Positions 1-10,208 of a stretch of DNA of 64,000 nucleotides are shown piece by piece. How positions within the stretch are numbered: the stretch's first letter is position 1; every line of letters begins with the position of its first letter. The notes beneath the pieces were generated by a model that saw only the letters and a program-made list of their open reading frames with translations, was not told the DNA's origin and searched no databases. The translations under genes and the position numbers were made by a program. Where the stretch lies: the NCBI GenBank assembly GCA_019192445.1, contig JAHCMK010000003.1, positions 124,001-188,000 on the forward strand. Direction: 5' to 3'. The stretch comes from Oceanococcus sp. HetDA_MAG_MS8. GTDB taxonomy: Bacteria > Pseudomonadota > Gammaproteobacteria > Nevskiales > Oceanococcaceae.

Positions 1-1363
<1,363 letters not shown>

Positions 1364-1364
<1 letters not shown>

Positions 1365-2254
1365 TGGGTGCGGGACACGATCACGGGATACAGTCGAGCA
1401 CACGCACGCTGCTGATCGCGCTGGTGGGCACCACTGGGTTCGCCATCGTCGAGGCCATCACCGGCTGGCTGGCCAATTCCCTGGCACTGATCGGCGATGC
1501 CGGACACATGCTGACCGACAGCATGGCCTTGGCAGTGGGTGCACTGGCTGCCTGGGCCGCCAAGCGGCCGGCAACGACAACGCTCAGCTACGGCTGGCAG
1601 CGCACGGAAGTGCTCGGCGCGCTGTTCAACGTGGTGTTCATGTACGTGATCGTCGCGTTCATCGTGGTCGCAGCGATCCAGCGGCTGATTGAGGCGCCGG
1701 ATGTCGAAGGTGGGTCGGTGCTGCTCGTCGGAACGCTCGGTTTGCTGGTGAACATCGGTGTGGCTTGGCTGCTGTCACGCGGAGAGCAAACGCTCAACAC
1801 GCGCGGCGCCATGCTGCATGTGATGGGCGACTTGCTGGGTTCGGTCGGGGCGGTTGGCTCAGGCATCGTCGTGCTCGCCACCGGGTGGATGCCGATTGAT
1901 CCGATTTTGTCGCTGTTGATCTGCGTTCTGATCGTGATTTCGTCGACCAAGCTGCTGATCGAGACGCTGCGCGTCGTGATGGCTGGTGTGCCGCCGGGAA
2001 TTAGCCTGTCGGCGATTGAGGAATCAATCCGCGCCTGCCACCCATCAGTGGTCGGCGTTCATCATCTGCATGTCTGGGAAGTTTCCTCACGCAATCGAGC
2101 GCTTTCTGCACACATCGAAATGAACGCAACGGATCACTGGCAGGAGGCTCTGGAGCAAATCGCCCACCACCTTGACCACGAGTACGGGATCAATCATCCG
2201 ACGCTCCAGCCTGAACTTGCGTGCGTGGACGAATCGTTGCACGCACACGGGTGA
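1364..2254 (+). CDS. Cation diffusion facilitator (CzcD/ZitB-like)
   Basis: This is a full-length CDF exporter of 296 residues: six transmembrane helices (about 15-205) followed by a cytoplasmic ferredoxin-like domain (about 210-290). The helix II metal site is visible as GDAGHMLTDS (about 44-53) and the helix V site as HVMGDLLGSVG (about 150-160). The C-terminal domain has the usual histidines (VVGVHHLHVWEV). An MGAGHDHG histidine-containing N-terminus is typical of zinc-type members. It exports Zn2+ or related divalent ions from the cytoplasm by proton antiport. It is the last gene of the RND-CDF-CDF operon, starting at the base where the preceding gene ends. Confidence 0.93.
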
Positions 2255-2296
2255 GTGCGATCTCAATTCGCGACCGTGCGTTGTTGCTTCATACGC

Positions 2297-2325
2297 TGAC
2301 CGGCGGCTTTGGGCTGGCTGCTGCC
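2297..2325 (+). repeat. 29-bp sequence, left copy (partner at 22609-22637)
   Basis: The 29 bases match those at 22609-22637 in 26 positions, in the same orientation. It lies between the metal operon and the tyrosine recombinase. It may mark an old insertion boundary or belong to a common intergenic repeat family; the sequence cannot decide. Confidence 0.45.
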
Positions 2326-2349
2326 TCTAAATAACCGCCAATGTAAGGC

Positions 2350-2964
2350 TCAAACTTCCATCTGCTCGGCGAGTTGCAAGGCGTCATCCACCTCGACGCC
2401 CAAGTACCGCACCGTGCTCTCGAGCTTGGTGTGACCCAGTAGCAGTTGTACAGCTCGTAGGTTCTTTGACTGGCGATAGATCAGGCTCGCCTTTGTTCGG
2501 CGCATCGTGTGCGTTCCGTACTTCGCCGATTCCAGACCAATGGACTCCACCCAGCCATGCACGATTCGCGCGTACTGCCGGGTAGACAGATGTTCGGAAT
2601 TCCGAAGGCGGCTACGGAACAAGTAACCATGTCCCGGGTGCCTGTCGCTTGTGATGAGCGCCGAGACTGTCTTTCGGGTTCGGGCCGTGATCTCGAACTG
2701 CACGGGGCGTCCGGTCTTTCGCTGCACAACCGTCGTGCGAGAAAGCACGCCGCTGTTTCCATGTGTGACGTCCGCTACACGTAGCCGCACTAAGTCACAC
2801 GCCCGGAGCTTGCTGTCGATTGCCATGTTGAACAAGGCAAGGTCGCGGACCTTGCCTTCCAGCTCTAGCCGGACTCGGATCGCCCAGATTTCATTGAGCC
2901 GCAGCGGCGCTTTCTGGCCAATGAGTTTGTTCTTGTTCCAGGGTTCCACATCGTTCGAGAGCAT
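2350..2964 (-). CDS. Small tyrosine recombinase/integrase (catalytic domain)
   Basis: The 204-residue protein is essentially only a tyrosine-recombinase catalytic domain. Visible catalytic elements are the first Arg in the helix KLRACDLVRLRV (about 50-61), a HTMRRT box (HxxR), and the C-terminal LGHTKLESTVRYLG segment holding His and the nucleophilic Tyr. A longer open frame reaches 3201 but overlaps the end of ilvD. I chose the ATG at 2964 because a GGAG Shine-Dalgarno lies about 8 bases upstream and the protein then starts at the conserved fold. It probably performs site-specific integration or excision of a mobile element. The usual N-terminal core-binding domain is missing, so it may be a remnant or a naturally short type. 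It sits next to one of a pair of 29-bp repeats. Confidence 0.85.
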   Translation of the reverse strand: MLSNDVEPWNKNKLIGQKAPLRLNEIWAIRVRLELEGKVRDLALFNMAIDSKLRACDLVRLRVADVTHGNSGVLSRTTVVQRKTGRPVQFEITARTRKTVSALITSDRHPGHGYLFRSRLRNSEHLSTRQYARIVHGWVESIGLESAKYGTHTMRRTKASLIYRQSKNLRAVQLLLGHTKLESTVRYLGVEVDDALQLAEQMEV

Positions 2965-3031
2965 GGTTTCGCTCCGTTTTTTGACTACCCGACTGGCGTG
3001 TTTCTCGACAAAAGCAGTCCACAAAATTGCC

Positions 3032-4711
3032 TCATGGCCTAGATGGACGTTCGGCCTGAAGCACTGCGCCATGGCTCGCCGTATCGACGAGGGCGCGATA
3101 CCTACCAAGCAATCCATCCGGGCTTGAAAAATGCGGCCAAGCGATGGGGGCGCGGTTGAGCACCTCCGTCTCGCAAGAGACTGTATTGGCAGCAAGGTCA
3201 ATGCGAATCATATCGCCATCGCGCAGCCGGCTTATCGGCCCGCCTGCGTGAGCTTCCGGAGTGATGTGACCCACAAGCAAGCCGTGCGAACCCCCTGAGA
3301 ACCGTCCATCGGTGATCAGGGCCGTCTTGCCAGCAAGTCCACGGCCAGCCAACGCGGCGCTCGGCGCCAGCATCTCGGGCATACCCGGCCCGCCGCGCGG
3401 CCCCTGATTGCGGATGACAACGATGTCCCCCGCGACGATCGCACCAGCCGAGATCGCGGCCATGCAGTCAGCCTCCGCATCGAAAACCTTGGCTGGTCCG
3501 GTAAAGACCTCTCCGTCGAATCCGCTGACCTTGGCGATTGCCCCATCCGGGGCTAGGTTGCCGCGCAGCACGTGGATATGACCGCGCCTTCGGATGGGGT
3601 TTGTAATGGCACGGATCACGGTCTGAGCAGACGAAAACGCGGGTGCTTCAGACACATTTTCAGCCAGTGATAGACCCGTAATCGTCGGTGTGGACCCGTC
3701 GAGCAGTCCCTCTTCGATCAGCAATCGATGCACGGCAGGCGTACCGCCTAGCGCATGGAGATTGGCCATCACGTAGGTTCCGCTGGGCTTCATGTCTGCA
3801 AGCACTGGAGTGGACGCCGCGACCTCCTCAATCGTGTCCAGGTCAAGCGGCACCTCCGCTGCGTGTGCGGCTGCGAGCAAGTGCAGCACCGCGTTTGTTG
3901 ATCCACCCATGGCCATGACGACCACAAGCGCATTGCGCAGGCTTTCGGGCGTGATCAGATCACGCGGCAAGATACCTGCAGACATGATGCATGCAATGGT
4001 TTTTCCCGCACGTTCGCACTCTCGGTGCTTTTGCTCGCTCAGCGCAGGTGCCGAGGAACTGCCGGGCAGGCTCAGCCCCAGCGTCTCGATCACCATAGCC
4101 ATGGTGCTCGCGGTGTACATGCCGCCACAAGCGCCGGCAGACGGGCAGGCGGATGCCACGATGTTCTGCCGTTCAGCCTCGTCGATGGAGCCGGATCGGA
4201 ACGCGCCATAAGACTGGAATGCAGAGATTACGTCGATGGTCTTCTCTCGCAGTCGACCAGGTGCGATGTGGCCACCGAAAACCACCATGGACGGTCGGTT
4301 GAGCCTGGCCATGGCTATCAAGCACCCTGGCAGGTTTTTGTCGCACCCCGGAATGGAGATATTGGCGTCGTAGCCATGAGCAGACATCACCGTCTCAATT
4401 GAATCGGCAATCAGTTCCCTCGACGGGAGGGAGTAGCGCATCGCCGGTCGCCCCATCGCGATGGCATCGTTGACGCCAGAGGCGACGAAACGCATGCCCA
4501 CCATGTCAGCTCCTTGCACACTTAGCCGCACTCGTGTCGCCAAGTCCAGCAGATGCTGATTGCAAGTGCTGCCGTCGTACCAGATGGTCGAGATGCCTAC
4601 CTGTGGCTTCTTAAGGTCTGATGGTGCGAGACCAGTTCCGCACAGAATGGCCTGCGCGGCACCGCGCTCGGCGGGCTCGGTGATCTCTCGACTAAACGGG
4701 TTGTTGGTCAT
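3032..4711 (-). CDS. ilvD: Dihydroxy-acid dehydratase (IlvD/Edd family)
   Basis: The 559-residue protein matches IlvD/Edd dehydratases along its whole length. The three cluster cysteines lie in GSTCNQH (near 51), [10 protein letters not shown] (near 120) and [10 protein letters not shown] (near 190). [13 protein letters not shown] and the C-terminal [19 protein letters not shown] signature follow. The family dehydrates 2,3-dihydroxy acids; IlvD makes the 2-oxo acids for valine and isoleucine, while relatives act on sugar acids. The size and ending fit IlvD, but the isolated location next to a LysR regulator and an integrase suggests an accessory or second copy with a possibly different substrate. 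It is divergently transcribed from the LysR gene. Confidence 0.9.
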   Translation of the reverse strand: MTNNPFSREITEPAERGAAQAILCGTGLAPSDLKKPQVGISTIWYDGSTCNQHLLDLATRVRLSVQGADMVGMRFVASGVNDAIAMGRPAMRYSLPSRELIADSIETVMSAHGYDANISIPGCDKNLPGCLIAMARLNRPSMVVFGGHIAPGRLREKTIDVISAFQSYGAFRSGSIDEAERQNIVASACPSAGACGGMYTASTMAMVIETLGLSLPGSSSAPALSEQKHRECERAGKTIACIMSAGILPRDLITPESLRNALVVVMAMGGSTNAVLHLLAAAHAAEVPLDLDTIEEVAASTPVLADMKPSGTYVMANLHALGGTPAVHRLLIEEGLLDGSTPTITGLSLAENVSEAPAFSSAQTVIRAITNPIRRRGHIHVLRGNLAPDGAIAKVSGFDGEVFTGPAKVFDAEADCMAAISAGAIVAGDIVVIRNQGPRGGPGMPEMLAPSAALAGRGLAGKTALITDGRFSGGSHGLLVGHITPEAHAGGPISRLRDGDMIRIDLAANTVSCETEVLNRAPIAWPHFSSPDGLLGRYRALVDTASHGAVLQAERPSRP

Positions 4712-4785
4712 GCCGGATTCCTAGTGCATCTTCTCAGGGAAGGGGCGGCAGACTTTGCCCGACAGCGTTTATCAGTTCCAATACC

Positions 4786-4801
4786 GATTTGTTGGCAAAT
4801 C
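4786..4801. promoter_or_regulatory. Candidate LysR operator between ilvD and the LysR gene
   Basis: GATTTG-TTGG-CAAATC is a perfect 6-bp inverted repeat with a 4-base spacer, of the size and T...A form expected of a LysR-family binding site. It lies in the roughly 100-base divergent promoter region, just upstream of the regulator start. This is an inference from position and symmetry only. Confidence 0.6.
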
Positions 4802-4811
4802 ATTAGTAGGA

Positions 4812-5705
4812 ATGATGAATAGAGGAATCGAGCTCCGCCACCTGCGGTATTTCATCGCTGTGGCCGACCACGGGCACGTCAGCAAGGCGGCCGAGGCCTT
4901 GCACGTCTCGCAGCCCGCCGTTTCGATGCAGATCAGGCAGTTAGAGGAGCGCGCTGGTGCTCAGCTTGTCGAACCTGCTGGGCGAGGTATTGCCTTGACC
5001 GACGCTGGGTTGTCGCTGGCCGCAGACGCGCGACGATTGTTGCAGCAACTGGATCGCGATCTGCTCACCTCACAGCAGATCGACCAAGGTGCTCGGGGTC
5101 GCTTGCGCGTTGGGTTTGTCAGCACCGCTACTTACGGTCCGCTACCGCAGCGGCTCAAAGCATTCAAAGCGTCCCACCCGGATGTGGTGCTAGAACTCGC
5201 CGAGCGCACGGTGAACCAGCAAATTGAGGCACTTCGGCGCGGCGAGTTGGACGCAGCCATTGCGATTGCGCCGTTGCCGAATTCCGGATTCGATTCAACG
5301 CTGCTGTGGAGTGAGCCTGTGGTGTGCTGCCTGCCAGCGGATCACCGACTGGCCCCTGAAGATGCCATCCCGCTGGCGGCGCTTCGATCAGAGCCGCTGG
5401 TCGGCTTCAGCCGAGATCTCGCCCCTGGGCTATTTGATGCTTTTGGCCTGCTGGCCCAGGCAGGGGGCTTCAAACTTCAATTCGCACAGTTGGCGATCCA
5501 GATGCAGACAATTGTAGGCTTGGTTTCCGCCGGTTTTGGTTGCGCATTCGTGCCCGAATGCATGATTCGACTCAACCGACCAGACGTGGTCTACCGACCA
5601 CTCATTGGTACGGACGTTCGTCTGGGCACCTGCGTCTTGTTGCCGAAAACGCCATCACCGATCGCGCGACGTTTCGTTTCCGAACTGCGAATGGAGCCAG
5701 CCTAG
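4812..5705 (+). CDS. LysR-family transcriptional regulator
   Basis: A LysR-type regulator of about 297 residues. The N-terminal winged helix-turn-helix reads ELRHLRYFIAVADHGHVSKA followed by ALHVSQPAVSMQIRQLEE, and the remainder is a periplasmic-binding-like effector domain. An upstream in-frame ATG at 4755 exists, but the ATG pair at 4812/4815 next to an AGTAGGA sequence places the start where LysR proteins usually begin. It is divergent from ilvD with a symmetric candidate operator between them, so it probably controls ilvD and itself. The inducer is unknown. Confidence 0.9.
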   Translation: MMNRGIELRHLRYFIAVADHGHVSKAAEALHVSQPAVSMQIRQLEERAGAQLVEPAGRGIALTDAGLSLAADARRLLQQLDRDLLTSQQIDQGARGRLRVGFVSTATYGPLPQRLKAFKASHPDVVLELAERTVNQQIEALRRGELDAAIAIAPLPNSGFDSTLLWSEPVVCCLPADHRLAPEDAIPLAALRSEPLVGFSRDLAPGLFDAFGLLAQAGGFKLQFAQLAIQMQTIVGLVSAGFGCAFVPECMIRLNRPDVVYRPLIGTDVRLGTCVLLPKTPSPIARRFVSELRMEPA

Positions 5706-5833
5706 GAGATTCGCCGCAGAGTCCACCTCGGAAAAAAACATCGCACGTCACCCAGAGTGAGATCGGCCCATCGAAATGCATCATCGGCGACCAAGTGCCA
5801 AAAGCCGCCGGTCAAGCAATCTTCCCTACCTAA

Positions 5834-7612
5834 TCAATAAACATGGGGAACGAGCGCAACTGCGGCCACCCAGAATAAGCACACAAGCGGCAGTCCCAGT
5901 TTGGCGAAATCCATCGCGGAGTATCGACCGATGCCTTGCACCATCAAATTGGTCTGATAAGCGATAGCAGTGACGAAACTCGCGGACGCACCAACGATCA
6001 GCGTGACGGTTACAGCCACGGGCGACAAACCGGCGGTTGTTCCGTATTCCAACGCGATGGGAAAAAGAATGATGACCGCAGCGCTGTTGGTGATTGCGGA
6101 GCTGAGCAAGCAAGTGAGTGCGAAAATCACACCGACAGCGAACGTTGTGCTTACCTCACCGGTTGCTGTCGATGCGAGCAACCACTGACTGATTGCGTCC
6201 GCGCAGCCCGATTCCACCAGTCCATTGCCGACACCGATCGCAGCGGCGATCACGACTAGCACTCGATAGTCCACCGCGCGCCGTGCAGCCTGGGGCGTCA
6301 CGCAACGTAGCGCCAGCATTAGGCCTGCGCCAATCCAGGTCGCGGCCAACAACGGGATGGCTCCGACTGCGGCACTGCCCACTACGGCCACAAAGACTGC
6401 GGCTGCCAGCGTGCCGCGGCGCGACCTTGCTGGGTGATACACCCCAACTTCGCGAACGAGCAAAAAATGTCCGGCGGTAACGGACGGTCTCAGCGGTCGT
6501 GATGCAGAGAGCAGCAAGGTGTCGCCAGACTGCAGAACAATGTCGCCGATTTTTCTTCCGGATAGGCGCTTGCCCCCGCGCCGCACGCCCACGATGACAG
6601 CGCCAGTGACAGTTCTGAACTCGCAATCGCGAATGCGCTGATCGACAAAACCCGATTGCGATGACACGACGGCCTCGTACCAATGCTGCTGTGAAACGGC
6701 AGCGGCTCCAGCGTCCGAGTGAACCAGCCCACGAATGCGTTGCAGATCGGCAATTCGGGTCGCGTCTCCAACAAATTCCAAACGGTCACCGGCGGCAATT
6801 ATGGTCGCCGGGCCTACAGCTGAGAGCCGTTCAGTACCCCGGACGATTTCCGCGAGGTAAACCCCGGCCAAGTGGCGCAAGCCTGCACGCTCTACGCTCT
6901 TCCCAACAATCTCGCTGTCTTCACTGACCACGAACTCAGTTGCGTAAAACTGTGCGCCAAGGTGCGCCTCATCGCGAGGTAGCTGTGGTGTGCTCTTCAG
7001 TATCACTGGCGCAGCCACACAGAGGTAGAGCGCAGTCATCAATAGAAGCGGAATGCCGACAAAAGCGGTTTGAAACAAGCCCAGCCCATCACCCGCAGCG
7101 TCAACCAGCAAACCATTGGCGATCACGTTTGTCGCGCTGCCCAGTAACGAGCAGGTGCCGCCAGCAATCGCAATGAAAGAGAGCGGCATCAGAAACATCC
7201 TTGGCGACAAGCTGTGCCGCTTGCACCAATCCATGACGGCGGGGATGAAGACCGCCACGATAGGCGTGTTGTTGACGACCGCAGAGCTGCCAGCGACCGG
7301 AACGAACATGCGCAGCATGGATCGCTTAGTACCGCTAGGTTGTCCCAATGCGATGACGCCGATGCGATCGACAATCCCAGTCTCGCGCAGACCAGCAACC
7401 AGCACGTAGAGCCCGGCGATTGTCAGCATGCCCTCGTTGGAGAAGCCGGCCAGGCCTGAGTCGATCTGGACGATGTCTAGCGAAAGCATGGCCGTCAGGC
7501 CCGCCATCATGATGATGTCGGGAGCGTTGCGGTACCGCGCCAAACCGACAAGGCACGCCACAAGGATCGCGATTGCCCACATGCTTTCGGTGGGCAGCAT
7601 GGCGGCTGACAC
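5834..7612 (-). CDS. SLC13-type anion permease with paired RCK_C (TrkA_C) domains
   Basis: The 592-residue protein has two halves of membrane helices separated by a large cytoplasmic insert (about 210-395) resembling two TrkA_C/RCK_C domains, as in SAC1-like and NadC/CitT-type permeases. Repeated transport motifs are seen as SSAVVNNTPIVAVFIPAV (about 108-125), GSATNVIANGLL (about 156-167) and SSAITNSAAVIILFPIALE near 505-523. Proteins of this design carry sulfate or other oxyanions or dicarboxylates, often with Na+. Placement directly beside the sulfur block favours sulfate or a related anion. Its start overlaps the stop of the upstream DUF156 regulator by one base, so they are co-transcribed. 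Confidence 0.85.
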   Translation of the reverse strand: MSAAMLPTESMWAIAILVACLVGLARYRNAPDIIMMAGLTAMLSLDIVQIDSGLAGFSNEGMLTIAGLYVLVAGLRETGIVDRIGVIALGQPSGTKRSMLRMFVPVAGSSAVVNNTPIVAVFIPAVMDWCKRHSLSPRMFLMPLSFIAIAGGTCSLLGSATNVIANGLLVDAAGDGLGLFQTAFVGIPLLLMTALYLCVAAPVILKSTPQLPRDEAHLGAQFYATEFVVSEDSEIVGKSVERAGLRHLAGVYLAEIVRGTERLSAVGPATIIAAGDRLEFVGDATRIADLQRIRGLVHSDAGAAAVSQQHWYEAVVSSQSGFVDQRIRDCEFRTVTGAVIVGVRRGGKRLSGRKIGDIVLQSGDTLLLSASRPLRPSVTAGHFLLVREVGVYHPARSRRGTLAAAVFVAVVGSAAVGAIPLLAATWIGAGLMLALRCVTPQAARRAVDYRVLVVIAAAIGVGNGLVESGCADAISQWLLASTATGEVSTTFAVGVIFALTCLLSSAITNSAAVIILFPIALEYGTTAGLSPVAVTVTLIVGASASFVTAIAYQTNLMVQGIGRYSAMDFAKLGLPLVCLFWVAAVALVPHVY

Positions 7613-7887
7613 TAGCCGTACTTGGCAAGGATGCGGGTGACGTCGGCAACGCCGGCTTCAAGCTCGCCGGTGATGGGCTGGTGGCGCTCGACTTCCTGCG
7701 TGACGGCGCAGGCCATCATTTCAAAGAACGCTTTATCCAAGGCGCGCCGGACTGCGGTCATCTGAATGGCCAGCTTCTCGCACTCTTCGCCGGCATCCAC
7801 CATTTTTTGAATGCCGCGGATCTGCCCTTCAGCGCGCTTGAGCCTCGCAATCATCGCGCTGCGTTTATCGTCCCAATCGGTTGCCAT
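7612..7887 (-). CDS. DUF156 (CsoR/CstR/FrmR family) repressor
   Basis: A 91-residue all-helical repressor of the DUF156 family, with the signature RLKRAEGQIRGIQKMVDAG and QMTAVRRALDKA. The ATG at 7887 is preferred over one at 7905 because TGGGG lies about 6 bases upstream. Family members sense Cu(I), Ni/Co, formaldehyde or persulfide. Here the conserved first cysteine (C36) is present. The second cysteine is at residue 60, five residues earlier than the metal- or persulfide-binding Cys of CsoR and CstR, and no histidine fills the CsoR site. The sulfide-oxidation genes around it and matching operators at three promoters suggest a sulfane-sulfur sensor. That is inference; the ligand is not shown by the sequence. 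Confidence 0.88.
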   Translation of the reverse strand: MATDWDDKRSAMIARLKRAEGQIRGIQKMVDAGEECEKLAIQMTAVRRALDKAFFEMMACAVTQEVERHQPITGELEAGVADVTRILAKYG

Positions 7888-7911
7888 TGCATCCCCAGTC
7901 ATCAAACTTGC

Positions 7912-7927
7912 ATGCCCATAGGGGTAT
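7912..7927. promoter_or_regulatory. Candidate DUF156-repressor operator, site 1
   Basis: The 16-bp site ATGCCCATAGGGGTAT has the form ATRCCC-N4-GGGTAT and sits between the divergent starts of the repressor (7887) and the YeeE/YedE gene (7967). A TTGCAT hexamer overlaps its left edge, so bound repressor could block polymerase. Two near-identical sites occur at 10135 and 18925. Confidence 0.7.
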
Positions 7928-7966
7928 GCCTACGCTTATTAGCCAAAGTCTACTGGCGCACGCTTT

Positions 7967-8401
7967 ATGGATACAACTGCATTTACTCCCCTCACTGGCT
8001 TGGCAGGCGGTTTGCTGATCGGCCTGTCCGCAGTGCTGCTGCTGCTCGCCAATGGGCGGATCGCCGGCATCTCCGGCATTGTGGGTGGGTTGCTCGCGCC
8101 AGCACGGGGCGAATGGGCCTGGCGTCTGTTGTTCGTCGTTGGCTTGGTTTCCGGCGCAGCGGTCTACATGGTCTCGACGGGCAGCTTGGGTGTTTCTGTC
8201 CAAGCGGCGTGGCCAGTCATGGCGGCTGCGGGCCTGCTGGTTGGCATTGGGACGCGGCTGGGTTCCGGGTGCACATCCGGGCACGGGGTCTGCGGCATTG
8301 GTCGGCTCTCGGCTCGCTCGATGATCGCAACCATCGTATTCATGGCAACCGCTGGCACCACGGTTTTCATCGTTCGGCATGTTGTCGGAGGCGGGGTATG
8401 A
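7967..8401 (+). CDS. YeeE/YedE (DUF395) sulfur transporter, first half (PmpA-like)
   Basis: A 144-residue membrane protein with about four helices. The signature GSGCTSGHGVCG (about 103-114) is the cysteine motif of YeeE/YedE proteins, whose characterised members import thiosulfate. Full-length YeeE is about 350 residues with two such halves. Here the halves are separate genes, as in the PmpA/PmpB pairs found in BigR-type sulfide regulons. It follows a candidate repressor operator, diverges from the repressor gene, and overlaps the next gene by ATGA. It probably forms a heteromeric channel with that gene's product for a reduced sulfur species. Confidence 0.88.
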   Translation: MDTTAFTPLTGLAGGLLIGLSAVLLLLANGRIAGISGIVGGLLAPARGEWAWRLLFVVGLVSGAAVYMVSTGSLGVSVQAAWPVMAAAGLLVGIGTRLGSGCTSGHGVCGIGRLSARSMIATIVFMATAGTTVFIVRHVVGGGV

Positions 8402-8820
8402 GTGCGGGCACTGCGCGGGGCCTCGCCGCACTCATCGCGGGCGTGCTGTTCGGGCTTGGGCTGGCAATCTCGCAGATGGTCAACCCAGCAAAGGTGCTGA
8501 ATTTCCTCGACGTGGCAGGGCATTGGGACCCCACTCTTGCCCTGGTGATGGGCGGGGCTCTGCTCATCACCATCCCGGCGTTTCGCTTCGTACTGAAGCG
8601 CCCGGCACCGTTGTTGGACGGACGCTTTCATCTGCCCACACTCAATGACGTGGACGGCCGACTAATTGCCGGTGCCGCGTTGTTCGGGGTTGGTTGGGGG
8701 CTTGGAGGATTGTGCCCAGGGCCTGCGGTTGCTGCCACGCTCTCTGGCGCAGGCGCAATACTGATCTTCCTGCTGGCGATGCTAATCGGTAGCTGGTTGG
8801 TCAGCCACTTTCAGGCATGA
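8398..8820 (+). CDS. YeeE/YedE-like transporter, second half (PmpB-like)
   Basis: A 140-residue membrane protein with about four helices. The sequence SQMVNPAKVLNFLDVAGHWD (about 24-43) and the GWGLGGLCPGPA motif (about 99-110) match the second half of split YeeE/YedE transporters. I chose the ATG at 8398 that overlaps the preceding stop codon; the same frame is open much further upstream, but that part is not coding. It is the partner of the preceding GSGCTSGHGVCG protein. Reduced-sulfur transport is inferred from the family and neighbours. Confidence 0.88.
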   Translation: MSAGTARGLAALIAGVLFGLGLAISQMVNPAKVLNFLDVAGHWDPTLALVMGGALLITIPAFRFVLKRPAPLLDGRFHLPTLNDVDGRLIAGAALFGVGWGLGGLCPGPAVAATLSGAGAILIFLLAMLIGSWLVSHFQA

Positions 8821-8860
8821 CCCGCCCGAGTGGCCGTCAGTGGCACTCAGACCACTCGAC

Positions 8861-10108
8861 TTAGCCGCTGACCACGCTCGGGCGGGGCTTCGGTGACGGC
8901 TTGTCCCAGTTCTTGCCCGCCAGCATCACATTCCAGTAAAGCCAGGGAAAAAAGCGCCGTTTCATCACCCACTGCAAGCGGCGGGGGACGGTGGGGTCCA
9001 GCGGGAAACTGGGAACGACTTCGCCGCCATAGCGAAACTCCGCCAACATCACCTTGCCGCGCTCGGTCGTGAGTGGGCAGGCACCGTAGCCGTCATAGCG
9101 CTCGGCGCCGTTCCCGTGGCCGAGCTTGGCCAAGACGCCACTGACAACCGCCGGAAACTGCCGGCGCACGGCTGCTGCCGTCTTCGCATTGGGCGTGTTG
9201 GTGCAATCGCCCAGGCCATACACGTTCTCGTATTGATCGTGGCGCAGGCTGTTCTTGTCCACCGTCACCCAACCAGAGTCGTCCGACAGCGGGCTAGCCT
9301 TGATGAAGTCTGGCGCGCTCTGGGGCGGCACCACGTGTAGCATGTCGAAGCTGGCTTCCACGTCGCCATTCTCCGTATGGAATGTGGCGCGCTTGTCGGC
9401 ACCATCTACAGCGATCAGGTTATGCCCAAAGTGGGTGTGAATGCCATAGTCGGCAACCACTTTGTCCAAGGCCTTGGCGTACAACGGCACGCCGAACATC
9501 CCGCCGCCCTGGTTGTAGAAATGCACGTTGGCCGCCACACCTTGCTTGCGCCAGTGATCGGCCGACAGATACATCGCTTTTTGCGGCGCACCAGCACACT
9601 TGATCGGCATGGACGGCTGGGTGAACACCGCATCGCCGCCTTTGAACTGCTGCGTCAGTTGCCAGGTGTACGGCGCGAGGTCGAAGCGGTAGTTGGACGT
9701 GACACCGTTCTTGCCGAGCGACTCAGTCAGGCCATCGATCTTGTCCCAGTCCAGTTGCAAGCCAGCCGCCATCACCAGCACCTTGTAGCCGACCGTCTTG
9801 CCGCTGGCCAACGTGAGGCGATTACTGTCCGGCTCAAAGGACGCAGCGGCGTCCTTGATCCAAGTTGCCTTGTCAGGCATGTGATCGCGCTCGGCGTGGT
9901 GCGTGGCCGCAGCGCTCATTGCACCGCCGCCTACAAGGGTCCAGCCGGGCTGGTAGTAGTGGTCGTCGCTGGGCTCGATCACTGCCACGTCCAGGTCAGG
10001 CTGCGCTCGCAGCAAGCCCGCAGCCACTGCGAGGCCGCCTGCGCCCCCGCCGACAATGACGACGACATGCGTGTGGTCTGTGTTGGTGTTGGGATCTTGC
10101 TGGTGCAT
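8861..10108 (-). CDS. sqr: Sulfide:quinone oxidoreductase (SQRDL-like)
   Basis: A 415-residue flavoprotein of the SQR/flavocytochrome family. The FAD dinucleotide-binding motif GGGAGG is at about 20-25 and the second FAD motif GDC near 300-302. The redox cysteines that carry the trisulfide are C171 in PIKCAGAPQK and C344 in YGACPLTT, a two-cysteine pattern typical of type II (mitochondrial SQRDL-like) enzymes. It oxidises sulfide at the membrane, passes electrons to quinone and hands sulfane sulfur to an acceptor such as glutathione. It is divergent from the persulfide dioxygenase gene and shares with it a promoter carrying a candidate DUF156 operator. Confidence 0.93.
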   Translation of the reverse strand: MHQQDPNTNTDHTHVVVIVGGGAGGLAVAAGLLRAQPDLDVAVIEPSDDHYYQPGWTLVGGGAMSAAATHHAERDHMPDKATWIKDAAASFEPDSNRLTLASGKTVGYKVLVMAAGLQLDWDKIDGLTESLGKNGVTSNYRFDLAPYTWQLTQQFKGGDAVFTQPSMPIKCAGAPQKAMYLSADHWRKQGVAANVHFYNQGGGMFGVPLYAKALDKVVADYGIHTHFGHNLIAVDGADKRATFHTENGDVEASFDMLHVVPPQSAPDFIKASPLSDDSGWVTVDKNSLRHDQYENVYGLGDCTNTPNAKTAAAVRRQFPAVVSGVLAKLGHGNGAERYDGYGACPLTTERGKVMLAEFRYGGEVVPSFPLDPTVPRRLQWVMKRRFFPWLYWNVMLAGKNWDKPSPKPRPSVVSG

Positions 10109-10134
10109 TGGTTGCCTCCGTTCGTTTCGCCTTG

Positions 10135-10150
10135 ATACCCATGCGGGTAT
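10135..10150. promoter_or_regulatory. Candidate DUF156-repressor operator, site 2 (perfect arms)
   Basis: ATACCC-ATGC-GGGTAT has perfectly inverted 6-base arms. It lies between the divergent sqr and persulfide dioxygenase genes, with a TTGATA hexamer overlapping its left side (10132-10137) that could be a -35 element of the rightward promoter. Confidence 0.75.
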
Positions 10151-10208
10151 GGCTTTACCATTTGGTTATAAGCATATGCTTTTGTGAACCCATTGCAAGG
10201 AGGCTCCC

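Noticed and set aside
2965-3201. N-terminal extension of the recombinase into ilvD
   Set aside because: It overlaps the conserved end of ilvD, and a good ribosome site exists at the internal ATG (2964).
9377-10135. Long plus-strand reading frame (252 codons) opposite sqr
   Set aside because: It is fully antisense to a gene with clear FAD and cysteine motifs. The translation has no recognisable domain and reflects high-GC codon bias.
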